Source of the DNA: Desulfolutivibrio sulfodismutans DSM 3696
Lineage (GTDB): Bacteria > Desulfobacterota > Desulfovibrionia > Desulfovibrionales > Desulfovibrionaceae
Length of the DNA: 64,000 nucleotides
Assembly: GCF_013376455.1 (NCBI RefSeq)
Contig: NZ_CP045504.1
Span: 2,439,001 to 2,503,000, forward strand
Direction: 5' to 3'
The position numbers and the translations under genes are program-made. Below are positions 9,998 to 19,196 of the stretch, in pieces (position 1 is the stretch's first letter; every line of letters starts with the position of its first letter). The notes under the pieces were generated by a model. That model did not search any database. It was not told where the DNA came from and saw nothing but the letters and a program-made list of their open reading frames with translations.

Positions 9998-10025
9998 GGC
10001 GTTGCGTCCGGCGCAACGCCTTTTT
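9998..10025. other. Perfect hairpin in the aspD-aspT spacer
   Basis: The 9-bp arms GGCGTTGCG and CGCAACGCC enclose a 5-base loop. On the plus strand it is followed by TTTTT, so it looks like an intrinsic terminator for antisense transcription. On the minus strand, which is the sense of both neighbouring genes, it lies immediately before the AAAGGGG ribosome site of aspT and could reduce, stabilise or uncouple aspT expression relative to aspD. Confidence 0.7.
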
Positions 10026-10087
10026 GCGTTTCTGCGTCTTTTCCTTGCCCCCCGGCGGCCAGGGGGCATTTTCGCCCCGAGGCGCGA

Positions 10088-11692
10088 TCAGGCACGGCGC
10101 GCGTCCCACTCCTTTTTATAATCCGCCAGGAGCTCGCTTATGGCCTTGCCGATCTTCACGTATTCCCCGGTGTCCAGGTTGGCCTGGGAGACCCGCACGG
10201 ACATGTTCGGCCCGGCGAAGCCGCCGCCGTCCATGAGCACCACGTCCTTGTCTTCGGCCAGCCGCCACACGAAATCGATGGGTTCGTGGTCGTCCCGCAG
10301 CCAGGCGTCGAACTCGGCCCCATAGCGCTCGACAGCCAGCTTGTGGATGTCGATGGTGGTGTAATAGCGGGCATAGGAGGCGTCGAGGTCCGGGGACTTG
10401 AGCCCCATGCCCGCGTACAGGGCGTCGTAGCGTTCCTTCACCAGCCCCTGGGCCTCTTTTTTGTAGAGATGGAACTCGGTGTCCAGGAGCTCGGCCAGGG
10501 AGAAAAAGACCATCATGGCCTGCTGCGGCGTGGACAGTCCGGCGGTGTGGTTGAGGGCCACGGCCCGGCTGTCGGCCACCAGACGGTCGATGATTTTCAA
10601 CCCGTCCGGATCGGTGGTGATGGAGGCGTAACGGTTGTGGAGCCCCCGCCGCCGGTCCGTGGGCAGGGCGGCGATCATCTCGTCGATGACGTTGTCCTGG
10701 TACAGCCCGATCACCCCCAGCCGCCATCCCGTGCAGCCGAAATACTTGGAGAAGGAATAGACCAGGATGGTGTTGCGCGGGGCGATGGCCGCCAGGGAGC
10801 GGAACCCGTTGACAAAGGTTCCGTAGACGTCGTCGGTGAGGATGATGAGGTCTTTTCTTTCCGTGCGCACCAGGTCGGCGATGACCTGCAAGGAGGCCTC
10901 GGTCAGGCTGACCGACGGCGGATTGGAGGGATTGACCAGGAAAAAGGCCTTGACCGCCGGGTCGCGCAGCTTGGCCAGCTCCGCGTCCGGGAACTGCCAG
11001 CCCGCATCCTCGTCCATGGCCACGTCCACGCTGACCAGCTCATAGTCGGCCAGGGGGGGAATCTCCAGGTAGGGCGAAAAAATGGGGGTGGCGATGGCCA
11101 GCTTGTCCCCGGGATTGAGCAGGCCGTTTTCCTTAAGCGTGTTGAACAGGTAGCTGATGGCCGCAGTGCCGCCCTCCACCAGGAACAGATCCATGGTCCC
11201 TGCGGGCGGACGGCCGTCGAACATGGTTTCGGCCAGATAGGCCTGGACGACCTTCTCGGTCAGCGGCAACACCCGATCCGGGGTGGGATAATGGTCGCCC
11301 AGGATGGCGTCGGTCATCTCGCCCACGAAGGCGTCGCCGTCAAGGGCCAGGGTCTTGGTCACGTAGGCGTAGGCGTCGGCCAAAAACTGGGCTCCGCCGC
11401 GATCTCCGTGGGACTCGCAAAAAGACAACAGCCGGGCCCCGCTGCCCGCGCCGTCCGGGGAACCGGCCATGCCCGGGCGGCTCATGACCCGGTGGGCCTC
11501 GCGCAGGGCGAATTGCCCGAAGAGAAAAAACGCCTCCCGGGGGATGGTGGCGATCCAGTTGGGATTGCCGCGCCCGGCGTTGATCATCAGTTTTTCATGA
11601 TGGGTCTGGGCCAGATCGGCCAGCTTGTTCTTGAGTTCGAAGGGGCTCAGACTTTCGTAGCGTTTTTCCTCGTCGCGCTGTCCGTCCTGCAT
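10088..11692 (-). CDS. aspD: Aspartate 4-decarboxylase (PLP-dependent)
   Basis: Fold-type I pyridoxal-phosphate enzyme of 534 residues, converting L-aspartate to L-alanine and CO2 (also called asdA). Its length fits the family (about 530). The PLP-lysine region reads SFSKYFGCTGWR, and the N-terminal AGRGNPNW motif is typical of bacterial beta-decarboxylases. GGAGG seven bases upstream supports the ATG at 11692. It lies between the asparaginase and AspT genes on the same strand, which makes a complete aspartate to alanine cycle. The spacer to aspT is 103 bases and contains a hairpin. A plain aspartate aminotransferase is less likely given the length and the AspT partner. Confidence 0.95.
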   Translation of the reverse strand: MQDGQRDEEKRYESLSPFELKNKLADLAQTHHEKLMINAGRGNPNWIATIPREAFFLFGQFALREAHRVMSRPGMAGSPDGAGSGARLLSFCESHGDRGGAQFLADAYAYVTKTLALDGDAFVGEMTDAILGDHYPTPDRVLPLTEKVVQAYLAETMFDGRPPAGTMDLFLVEGGTAAISYLFNTLKENGLLNPGDKLAIATPIFSPYLEIPPLADYELVSVDVAMDEDAGWQFPDAELAKLRDPAVKAFFLVNPSNPPSVSLTEASLQVIADLVRTERKDLIILTDDVYGTFVNGFRSLAAIAPRNTILVYSFSKYFGCTGWRLGVIGLYQDNVIDEMIAALPTDRRRGLHNRYASITTDPDGLKIIDRLVADSRAVALNHTAGLSTPQQAMMVFFSLAELLDTEFHLYKKEAQGLVKERYDALYAGMGLKSPDLDASYARYYTTIDIHKLAVERYGAEFDAWLRDDHEPIDFVWRLAEDKDVVLMDGGGFAGPNMSVRVSQANLDTGEYVKIGKAISELLADYKKEWDARRA

Positions 11693-11790
11693 GTGGCGCC
11701 TCCGTATCGTGGGCCGGGTTACAGGTTGGCTGCTTGATTCCAGCCGTCTGTCCGCTGCATGCCTTTCCTGCCGACGAGCGGCGGGAGGCG

Positions 11791-12873
11791 TCAGAAAAGG
11801 GTTTTCAGCTTGGCCGCGTCCGGGCCGAACTTGCCGATGCCCAGCATGAGCAGCAGCCGGGCCTTCTGGCCGTCGAGATCCCCGGCCAGGATGCAGCCGT
11901 GGTTTTGCAGGGTCAGGCCGCCGCCCGCGTCGCCGTAGATCGGCTCCACGGCCCCGTTGGGCACCCGGGTGGAGATCACGGTCACCACGCCCTTGGACAG
12001 GGCGTAGGTGATGGCCCCATACACGGCCTCGTTCACGTTGCCCGCCCCCACGCCCTCAACCACCAGCCCCGTGGCCCCGTCGTCCACGGCATGGCGCACC
12101 AGGCTGCCGTCGTCCCCGGCGAAGGTGGACACAAAGGCGACCTTGGGCAGGGTTTCGGGCAGGGGCAGGCTTTTGCGGTTGTCGGCGTCGTTGAACCGGG
12201 TGACCTTTCCCCCGGTGATGTAGCCCAGGTACCCCTCCTCACCGGACTCGAAGGTCTGCACGTTGGTGGTCTGGGTTTTGCGAACCGTCCGGGCGGCGTT
12301 GACATAGCCGTTTAAAGTGACGGTGACGCCCCAGTTTTTGGCCTGGGGCGCGCAGACCTGGGTCACGGCGTTGAACAGGTTTCCGGGACCGTCGGGAAAC
12401 GGGCTTGAGGCGTCGTTCATGGCCCCGGTGAAGACCACCGGCTTGTCGCCGGGAAGCGTCAGGTCGAGGAAATACGACCCCTCGGCCATGGTGTCCGTGC
12501 CGTGGGTGACCACCACCCCGGCCACCTCGGGCCGGGCCAGGGCCTGCCCCACGGCCCGGCTCAGGCCCGCCCAGCGTTCGGGAGACATCTGGGAGCTGTC
12601 GATATTGGAATACGTGACCACCTCGATCTTGGCCACGGCGGCCAGACCCGGCACGGCGGCCAGCAGGTCGGCCCCGGACACGGCCGGGACCGCGCCGCCG
12701 GTTGTGGGATCGGTTTTCTCGGCAATGGTGCCGCCGGTCGTGACCACCACCACCGTGGGCAACCCGGCCGGGGCGTCGGCGGCCGCGCCCACGCCCGGAG
12801 CGACGGCGACACAAAGCATGGCCAGAACAAACACCGTCAGGATTCGTCCGTCCATTTTCCGGGTACTGCGCAT
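11791..12873 (-). CDS. ansB: Periplasmic type II L-asparaginase
   Basis: Hydrolyses asparagine to aspartate and ammonia. The 360-residue protein starts with a signal peptide (ILTVFVLAMLCVAVAPGVGAAA), so it acts in the periplasm. Both catalytic threonine regions are clear: TTGGTIAEK near residue 45 and HGTDTMAEG near residue 125. The ATG at 12873 has AAGGGAG six bases upstream; an open extension to 12921 lacks such support. It lies just downstream of a porin and upstream of aspD-aspT, so aspartate released here is the natural substrate of the antiporter. Confidence 0.94.
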   Translation of the reverse strand: MRSTRKMDGRILTVFVLAMLCVAVAPGVGAAADAPAGLPTVVVVTTGGTIAEKTDPTTGGAVPAVSGADLLAAVPGLAAVAKIEVVTYSNIDSSQMSPERWAGLSRAVGQALARPEVAGVVVTHGTDTMAEGSYFLDLTLPGDKPVVFTGAMNDASSPFPDGPGNLFNAVTQVCAPQAKNWGVTVTLNGYVNAARTVRKTQTTNVQTFESGEEGYLGYITGGKVTRFNDADNRKSLPLPETLPKVAFVSTFAGDDGSLVRHAVDDGATGLVVEGVGAGNVNEAVYGAITYALSKGVVTVISTRVPNGAVEPIYGDAGGGLTLQNHGCILAGDLDGQKARLLLMLGIGKFGPDAAKLKTLF

Positions 12874-12934
12874 GGTCTCTCCCTTGGTACGAGGTTGGGC
12901 CGCTATCCGTTGCACAGGCATCTGCGGCGCGCGA

Positions 12935-14362
12935 TCAGAAATGATAAATAAAACCCAGTCCGCCCTGGAAAACGTCTCCGGCCTTGTCCACCATGCGCCG
13001 TCCCCAGATGCTTTTGTGGAAGCCGTAGCCCCTGGCCCAGCCGGTCTCCAGCACCAGGTCCAAGGCCTGGGTGATGGCGTAGGAATGGTTGAAATAGGCC
13101 GACAGCAGGGTTTCGCCCTGGGCCAGGTCGTTGCCCATCTGGACGTAGGCCCCGGGGCCTCCGGTGGCGGCCACGGCCTTGCGCAGCCCGGCCGGAGAGC
13201 TGGTCCCGGCGGCCACGGTGACCCCGGCCAGGGACGTCAGGTCCGGTATCAGGCTGATCTGGTTGAGCCCGAAGGACAGGCCCATGCTCCCCTGGGGAGT
13301 GACGTCCATGTTGGTGTCGTGAAGCTCCTGGTCGCCGTCGAAGAGGAAGGAGCAGATGGGGCCCCAGGAGGAGTCGATGGACGGCAGCCGCTCGGAGCCG
13401 TTGGTCAGGCTGGCGTCCTCCCCGCTCCCCCACCAGCCGAACACCTGGGGCGTCACCCAGGACCAACCGCCGTATTCCAGGGCCGCGTCCACAAACCAGC
13501 CCGAGCGCCGGTTGATGGCCCGATCCGTGAACGCCACGTCGCCAAAGGCCACGTCGGCGTACATCTTAAACGGGGCCAGGGCGTCCACAATCACCGCCGC
13601 CCCGGTCCACACCGCCGGGTTCTGGTTGTGGGCGAATCCCCCCCCGGCCAGAAAGGTTCCGGCGGAGAGCAGAGTGTCGCCCATGCCCCCCAGGGCAGCC
13701 CCCCGCCCCAGAACCCCGGCCATGCCGAAGGGGCTGATCGTCACCCCGGGCAGGGTCAGGTCCAGCGTGGCGAAAAACAGGTCGAATTCGTCCCCGGTCT
13801 GGGTGGTGGAGGGGTCGAAGGGGCCGTTGGCGTCCACCAGCCTGCCGTACCCCAGGGTTCCCGACAGGATGTCCGCCGCCAGGGGGCCGGAGAGGACCAC
13901 GGCCGCGGTGTCGCTGTTGCCGGAATCCGTGGACAGGACCACGGAGTCGTAAAAAACCGGGGTGTGGGGCATGGACAGGGGTTGATAGCCGACGGTCAGG
14001 CGCAGGTCCGTGTCCGGCACGGCAAACTGGAGATAGGCCTGATAGGGCTCAATGTCGGGAACCGAACTGTCCGCCGCCAGGGGGCCCTGGCCCCATATCT
14101 CGTTGTTGAGCCGCAACCCCAGGCGAAAGGACAGGGCATCCGACGCGGGCAGATCGAAGTGCAGGCGCAGGCGCTGAAAAAAGACCACAGGGTCTTCGGT
14201 CTGGGCGCCTGTGCCGTTCCACCCGGTGAAATTTTGATTCTGGAAAAAGTTGCCGTGGACGCGAAAATCACCATAGGCCCGGATCTCGGCAGCCCGGCCC
14301 GGGGCAACGGAGAAGATCGTCCAGACCAGGGCCGCCGCCAATCCAACCGCCAGTCGCGCCAT
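12935..14362 (-). CDS. Outer-membrane porin of the Desulfovibrio homotrimeric type
   Basis: 475 residues with a signal peptide ending ...GRAAEIRAYGDFRVHG, then alternating amphipathic beta strands rich in aromatic girdle residues, and the C-terminal aromatic signature FIYHF expected for insertion by the BAM machinery. The N-terminal AEIRAYGDFR and the EPYQAYLQF segments match the porin family abundant in Desulfovibrio outer membranes. AAGGAG sits five bases before the ATG. The gene leads the asparaginase-aspD-aspT row with only about 60 bases to asparaginase. It could therefore let small amino acids into the periplasm, though such porins are usually general. Confidence 0.88.
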   Translation of the reverse strand: MARLAVGLAAALVWTIFSVAPGRAAEIRAYGDFRVHGNFFQNQNFTGWNGTGAQTEDPVVFFQRLRLHFDLPASDALSFRLGLRLNNEIWGQGPLAADSSVPDIEPYQAYLQFAVPDTDLRLTVGYQPLSMPHTPVFYDSVVLSTDSGNSDTAAVVLSGPLAADILSGTLGYGRLVDANGPFDPSTTQTGDEFDLFFATLDLTLPGVTISPFGMAGVLGRGAALGGMGDTLLSAGTFLAGGGFAHNQNPAVWTGAAVIVDALAPFKMYADVAFGDVAFTDRAINRRSGWFVDAALEYGGWSWVTPQVFGWWGSGEDASLTNGSERLPSIDSSWGPICSFLFDGDQELHDTNMDVTPQGSMGLSFGLNQISLIPDLTSLAGVTVAAGTSSPAGLRKAVAATGGPGAYVQMGNDLAQGETLLSAYFNHSYAITQALDLVLETGWARGYGFHKSIWGRRMVDKAGDVFQGGLGFIYHF

Positions 14363-14663
14363 CGATTCTCCTTCAGGATCTTGGGCAGGGATATCACGCC
14401 CAGAAAGGGCCTGATTCGGACGTCACGATCACATCGGAACTTCAAAACGCTCGCCAGGACAGGTGAAAAGGAGACTTCGCCATGCGATTTGAAGACAGCA
14501 CCCCCTGCGCCGTGACGCAACCGCACGCCACAGGCGGCCCTGCGCAGCAACGCAAAGCCCGCTCCATGGAAAAAAGACTAAGCACCTACGTTGGAATGAA
14601 GTCAAGATGTCCCTGGTCCGCGTCACCGGATCTTCACCTGGACGCGCGCCAGGGACAGGGGGA
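14363..14663. other. Intergenic region with a long hairpin
   Basis: No convincing gene. It should hold the porin promoter (minus strand) and the 3' end of the CoA ligase transcript. At 14609-14656 an interrupted stem is visible: outer arms GTCCCTGG and CCAGGGAC, with inner GCGTC/GACGC pairing. It lies just past the CoA ligase stop and may end or protect that transcript, although no T-run follows. Confidence 0.5.
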
Positions 14664-15941
14664 TCAGTCGAACATGCGCCGGTCCACCAGACGCGGCGAA
14701 TCGTCGGGCAGTCGTTCGCCCGCAGGCAGCACCGTCACCTTGGGCCTCAGTTTGAGCCGGGCCTGGAACGCGGCTGTAAACCGCTCCACGTCCAAGGGAC
14801 CGCCGGGCCCGTCGCAGCAGGCCTCAAACTCGATCATATCCTTGCCGCCGGGGTTGGCGACCACGATCCGCCAGGCCGTGATGCAGGCAAACCCCGCCGC
14901 CACCTCCGCCGCCTGGGCCGGATAGATGAACTGCCCCTTGACCTTGGCCGTGTCGTCCACCCGGCCCAGGATTCCGGCCAGGCGCGCCGACGTCCGGCCG
15001 CAGGGACAGGGGTCCGGGACAAGGCGCGACAGGTCGCCCGTGGCCAGCCGGATGAGCGGATAGGCCGTGGAAAACGGCGTGAACACCACCTCCCCCATCT
15101 CGCCCACGGGCAAGGGCCGCCCCGTGCCGGGCTCGCAGATCTCCACATATCCCCGGGAGGTGACGTGCATGCCGGACAGTTCATGGCATTCGTAGGCGAT
15201 GCAGCCCACGTCGGCCGTGCCGTAGCCCTGGCGGATGGTCATGCCGAAGGCCTCCTGAACCTTGTGGCGCAGGCTTTCGGGCAGCCGCTCGGCGGCCACG
15301 AAGGCCACCCGCAGCCGGAAGTCCTTTTTGAGGTCGAGGCCGCGGGCCAGGGCCTTGTCGGCGATGACGCCCAGGTAGCTGGCCATGCCCACGAACCCGG
15401 TGACCGGGAGCCGCGTCAGAAGCTCGATCTGCACGTCGGTGTTGCCGGGACCGGCCGGGATGACCGTACATCCCAGTTCCAGAAGCGGTTCTTCGAGCAT
15501 GAGCCCGGCAGGGGTCAGATGGTAGCTAAACGTCATCTGCACCAGGTCGCCCGGCGCAAATCCGGCGGCGGCAAAGGCCTCGGCGAAGCCCCAATAGTCC
15601 GGGCCGGGGCCCTCGGGGTCGTAGATCGGCCCAGGGGACTGGTAGATGCGCCTAAGCCCCCCGATGCCCTGGGGCAAGAGGGCCTCCAGGCCCGGGCCGC
15701 CGCCTTGCAGGGCGAGGAGCTCTTTTTTGCGCAAAACCGGGATGCGTGCGAAATCCTCGAAGGTGGCGACGTCGTCTGGGGCAAGCCCCGCCCCCTCCAT
15801 GCGGTCCCGAAACTCCCGGCATCCGGCATAGGCCAGGGTGACGATCCCGCGCAACCGGGCCAGCCTGGCGGCGGCGGCCTCGGCCGGGGATGCGGATTCC
15901 AGGGGGCTGTAAAACGGGGATGCGCCAGTATTGCGGTCCAT
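14664..15941 (-). CDS. Phenylacetate-CoA ligase-like adenylate-forming enzyme
   Basis: 425 residues of the PaaK family, which activates aryl or other carboxylic acids with ATP and CoA. Visible family features are YGTADVGCIAYEC in the middle, the hinge region RLATGDLS, the zinc-like CPCGRT motif, and the C-terminal small domain. The usual glycine-rich SSGTTG loop is absent and YQSPGPIYDPEG stands in its place, a variant form of the ATP loop. AAGGGA eight bases upstream supports the ATG at 15941. It is the last gene of the Liv-type transporter row, so its substrate is probably what that transporter brings in. Confidence 0.85.
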   Translation of the reverse strand: MDRNTGASPFYSPLESASPAEAAAARLARLRGIVTLAYAGCREFRDRMEGAGLAPDDVATFEDFARIPVLRKKELLALQGGGPGLEALLPQGIGGLRRIYQSPGPIYDPEGPGPDYWGFAEAFAAAGFAPGDLVQMTFSYHLTPAGLMLEEPLLELGCTVIPAGPGNTDVQIELLTRLPVTGFVGMASYLGVIADKALARGLDLKKDFRLRVAFVAAERLPESLRHKVQEAFGMTIRQGYGTADVGCIAYECHELSGMHVTSRGYVEICEPGTGRPLPVGEMGEVVFTPFSTAYPLIRLATGDLSRLVPDPCPCGRTSARLAGILGRVDDTAKVKGQFIYPAQAAEVAAGFACITAWRIVVANPGGKDMIEFEACCDGPGGPLDVERFTAAFQARLKLRPKVTVLPAGERLPDDSPRLVDRRMFD

Positions 15942-16119
15942 CTCGTGATCCCTTCTGCCTGTCGGGGGTGACCCCATCCTGGTAGTTTCGCGTCCGGCGG
16001 CATGGGCCGCCCTGGGTCGCTTCCTTACAACCGGCGTTTTCGAATGATCAAAGCAACGACGTGAACTGCGCGTTTTTCTTAAAAAAAGATACGGGCGTCT
16101 GGTCATCCGCGACGCGGCC

Positions 16120-16938
16120 CTACCCCAGCCAGCGTTTCCTGCGCCGGTAGTGCTTGACGTCGCGGTAGCGCCTTTTCTCGCCGCCGCCGCCCATGCCCAG
16201 GTAGAACTCCTGCACATCGGGGTTGCTGGCCAGTTCGGCGCACGATCCTTCCAGAACGATGCGGCCGTTCTCCATGATGAATCCCACGTCGGCGACGCTT
16301 AAGGCGGCCCGGGCGTTCTGCTCCACGAGGAGGATGGTCACGCCCTCCTCGCTGTTGACGCGGCGGATGATGTCGAAGATCTCCTCCACCAGAAGCGGGG
16401 CCAGCCCAAGCGACGGCTCGTCCAGAAGCAGGAGCCGGGGCCTGGCCATAAGCGCCCTGCCGATGGCCAGCATCTGCTGTTCGCCGCCGGACATGTACCC
16501 GGCCAACTGCTGCCGCCGCTCCTTGAGACGCGGGAAATAGCCGTAGACCCGCTCCACGCCGTCCCGAAACTCCCGGGCCGGACGGGTCACCCCGCCGCAG
16601 CGCAGGTTGTCCTCCACGGACATGTCCTCGAAGACCCGGCGGCCCTCCATGACCTGGAAGACGCCCAGGCGCACGATTTTTTCCGGAGGCAGGCGGTTTA
16701 TGGCCGTGCCGTCGTAGAGGATGCGGCCGTCGGTGATCTCCCCGTCCTCCCCGGCCAAAAGCCCGGAGATGGCCTTGAGCGTGGTGGACTTGCCAGCCCC
16801 GTTGGCCCCGAGCAGGGCCGTGATCCGGCCCTGCCCGGCGCAAAGCGACAGGCCTTTGAGCGTGAGCACCACGTCGTTGTAGACGACTTCCAGGTTCTCG
16901 ACAGTCAACAGGTCCACAGCGTTTATTTCCCCAGCCAT
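16120..16938 (-). CDS. livF: Branched-chain-type ABC transporter ATP-binding protein (LivF)
   Basis: Cytoplasmic ATPase of 272 residues. Walker A is GANGAGKST (about residues 43-51), the signature is MSGGEQQ, Walker B is LLLLDEPSLGLAP, and the H-loop region reads LLVEQNARAAL, typical of LivF. The C-terminus carries an unusual basic tail (RRYRDVKHYRRRKRW) beyond the normal LivF end. It begins inside the end of the substrate-binding-protein gene (16-base overlap), which indicates translational coupling. It powers uptake with LivG, LivH and LivM encoded upstream. Confidence 0.94.
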   Translation of the reverse strand: MAGEINAVDLLTVENLEVVYNDVVLTLKGLSLCAGQGRITALLGANGAGKSTTLKAISGLLAGEDGEITDGRILYDGTAINRLPPEKIVRLGVFQVMEGRRVFEDMSVEDNLRCGGVTRPAREFRDGVERVYGYFPRLKERRQQLAGYMSGGEQQMLAIGRALMARPRLLLLDEPSLGLAPLLVEEIFDIIRRVNSEEGVTILLVEQNARAALSVADVGFIMENGRIVLEGSCAELASNPDVQEFYLGMGGGGEKRRYRDVKHYRRRKRWLG

Positions 16939-18098
16939 TCGGCCTTTCTCTCCAGGCTTTCCTTGGCCACTTCCACCATCTTGCCGTCCTCGACCTTATA
17001 GATGAAGACCGACATGTTGGGGCGGTGGTCGTTCGGGAAGAAGCTGATGGGCGGGGTCAGCCCCATGGGATCGAAGTCGCGCAGGGTCTCCAGGGCCTCC
17101 TTGATGGCCGGGCCGGTCAGTTCGCCCTTGGCGGCGGCGATCTTCAGGCCCTCGGCCATGACCAGCATGGAGGCGAAACCCCGGATGTAGTGGGTCATCT
17201 TGGGCGTCCCACCGGTCATCTTCTCGATGGCGGCCATGCCCGGAACCTTCTGGCCGTAGACCACGGCGGTCTGGAGGGAATAGGTTCCGTTGGCCGCGTC
17301 CCCGGCCAGCTTCACCAGGCTCTCGTCCACGCCCCAGATGTTGCAGAAAAAGGTGGTGTTAAATCCCAGCTTCTGGGCGTCCTTCATGATGATGGCCGCC
17401 GAGGGGGTGGTGCCGCCGATCCAGACATAGTCCGGGGCCAGCTTTTGCAGGCGCAGGAGCTGGGCCATGGCGTCCATGGCGTTTAAGGCCACGTTCTCGT
17501 CGCCCACGATCTCAAACCCCAGCTCCTTGGCGTATTCCTTGGCCCCGGCGATGGGGGCCAGGCCGTAGGGGTGGTCGGGGTAGACGAAGGCCACCTTGGG
17601 GGCCTCGGACTTTTTCCAGTTGTCCTTGAAATACTTGAGCGCGGCCCGGATCTGGGTGGTGTAGTCGGCGGCCACGAAGAAGTTGTAGGGGGCCTTTTCC
17701 GGGTCCGTGAGGTGGGCGGAATAGGAGGCCGACAGGGTGGGAATCTGGTCCTTGCCCACGAACTTGGTCAGGGCCTCGGTGTCCTGGGTGCCCCAGCCCT
17801 GCAGGGCCACGATCTTGTCCTGGGAGATGAAACGCTTGTAGGCGGCCAGGGCCTGCTGGGCGTTGTAGGCGTAGTCCACCTCCACGAGGTTGACTTTCTT
17901 CCCGGCGATACCGCCGTTTTCATTGATATATTTCGCGGCGTCCTTGATGCCCTCGGAATAGGGCGCACCCACGGCCGAGGTCGGGCCGGAGAGATCGGAC
18001 AAAAGCCCGATGGTGATGGCCTCTTCGGCAAACGCCGTCGCGGCCAGGGCCAGGACACAGGCCAGGGACCAGACCAGATATTTCGCCATGCGTTTCAC
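16923..18098 (-). CDS. livK: Periplasmic substrate-binding protein, Liv type
   Basis: Periplasmic-binding protein (Peripla_BP_6 type), about 391 residues. A signal peptide ends at TAFAEE, and then comes ITIGLLSDLSGPTS with INENGGIAGKKV, the standard opening of this family. A GTG at 18098 has AAGGAGG exactly five bases upstream and is preferred over the ATG at 18089, which lies 14 bases from it. Proteins of this family bind branched-chain amino acids but also aromatic acids, amides or urea. The adjacent acid-CoA ligases suggest an organic acid or an amino-acid-derived compound here. Confidence 0.93.
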   Translation of the reverse strand: MKRMAKYLVWSLACVLALAATAFAEEAITIGLLSDLSGPTSAVGAPYSEGIKDAAKYINENGGIAGKKVNLVEVDYAYNAQQALAAYKRFISQDKIVALQGWGTQDTEALTKFVGKDQIPTLSASYSAHLTDPEKAPYNFFVAADYTTQIRAALKYFKDNWKKSEAPKVAFVYPDHPYGLAPIAGAKEYAKELGFEIVGDENVALNAMDAMAQLLRLQKLAPDYVWIGGTTPSAAIIMKDAQKLGFNTTFFCNIWGVDESLVKLAGDAANGTYSLQTAVVYGQKVPGMAAIEKMTGGTPKMTHYIRGFASMLVMAEGLKIAAAKGELTGPAIKEALETLRDFDPMGLTPPISFFPNDHRPNMSVFIYKVEDGKMVEVAKESLERKAEWLGK

Positions 18099-18146
18099 GT
18101 CACCCTCCTTGTGTTGAACGGTTGCGTCTTCGTCCGGCCGCAAGGC

Positions 18147-19193
18147 CTAATGGGCGAAGGGATAGAGCTTCCAATAGGCCTTGACGAGCCGCCAGCGATG
18201 GGCCAGCCCCTCGGGCTCGAAAATGAGAAACAGCACCAGCACCAGCCCGAAGACGCCCTCCTTCATGGCCAGAAGCGCGCCGCTTATGTCCGTGAAAAGC
18301 GCCCCGGCATGCTGGGCCACGAAGTTGAGAAACTCCGGCAAAACCGTGATGAACACCGCCCCGAACACCCCGCCCAGGACGCTGCCCAAGCCGCCGATGA
18401 TGATCATGGCCAGATAGCTGACCGAAAGACCGATGCCGAACTGCTCCGGGGTGATGTACATGGTGTAGTAGGCCCACAGCGCCCCGCCCGCCCCGGCCAG
18501 AAAGGAGCTGATGCCGAACGCCCGCAGTTTGTAGGCGAAGAGGTCCACGCCCACGATCTCGGCCGAAAGATGGTGGTCGCGGATGGCCACGAAGGCCCGG
18601 CCCAGCCGGGTGCGCATGATGTTGCGCACGCACAGCACGCTCAAAGTGGCCACGGCCAGGGTCAGGTAGAACATCTTCACGTCGGAATCGAAGGCGAGCC
18701 CGAGCACCTGGGGCGGGTCCACGGCCATGCCGCTCGAGCCCCCGGTGACCGCGTCCCAGTGCAGGAAGACGTATTCGAGGATGAGCTGGGCGGCCAGGGT
18801 GGCGATGGCCAGATAGATGCCCTTTAAGCGCAGCGACGGCAGGCCGAAGAACATGCCCACTGCGGCCGTGACCAGCCCGGCCGCAGGCAGGACGGCCAGA
18901 AACGGCAGCCCCAGGCTGGCCAGATAGGCGGCGGCATAGGCCCCCACCCCGAAAAAGGCCCCGTGCCCCAGGGAAATCTGCCCGCAAAAGCCGGTCAGGA
19001 GGTTGAGCGACACGGCCCCGATCACGGCGATGTTGATCAGGCACAAGACCGAGACCAGATAGTTGTTCATGGCCAGGGGGGCCAGACACAGGACCGCCCC
19101 GAAAAGCCCCATGGACACCAGGAGAAACCGGCTGGGGAAGATGCGGGCCTCGCCCGCGTAGGTCCTGAAAAACAGTCCGCATTGTCCGTGCAT
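18147..19193 (-). CDS. livM: Branched-chain-type ABC transporter permease (LivM)
   Basis: Inner-membrane permease of 348 residues with many hydrophobic helices and the LivM hallmarks LTGFCGQISLGHGAFFGVGAY, ATLAAQLILEYVF and the GLGSVLGGVFGAV loop near the end. It begins three bases after the stop of LivH. It forms the translocation pore together with LivH. The first 25 residues are polar and longer than usual, so a slightly later start is possible. Confidence 0.93.
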   Translation of the reverse strand: MHGQCGLFFRTYAGEARIFPSRFLLVSMGLFGAVLCLAPLAMNNYLVSVLCLINIAVIGAVSLNLLTGFCGQISLGHGAFFGVGAYAAAYLASLGLPFLAVLPAAGLVTAAVGMFFGLPSLRLKGIYLAIATLAAQLILEYVFLHWDAVTGGSSGMAVDPPQVLGLAFDSDVKMFYLTLAVATLSVLCVRNIMRTRLGRAFVAIRDHHLSAEIVGVDLFAYKLRAFGISSFLAGAGGALWAYYTMYITPEQFGIGLSVSYLAMIIIGGLGSVLGGVFGAVFITVLPEFLNFVAQHAGALFTDISGALLAMKEGVFGLVLVLFLIFEPEGLAHRWRLVKAYWKLYPFAH

Positions 19194-19196
19194 GCG

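Noticed and set aside
14482-14925. Plus-strand frame with a strong AAGGAG before its ATG
   Set aside because: Most of it lies antisense to the end of the CoA ligase gene and the protein has no recognisable feature; the good ribosome site is probably chance.
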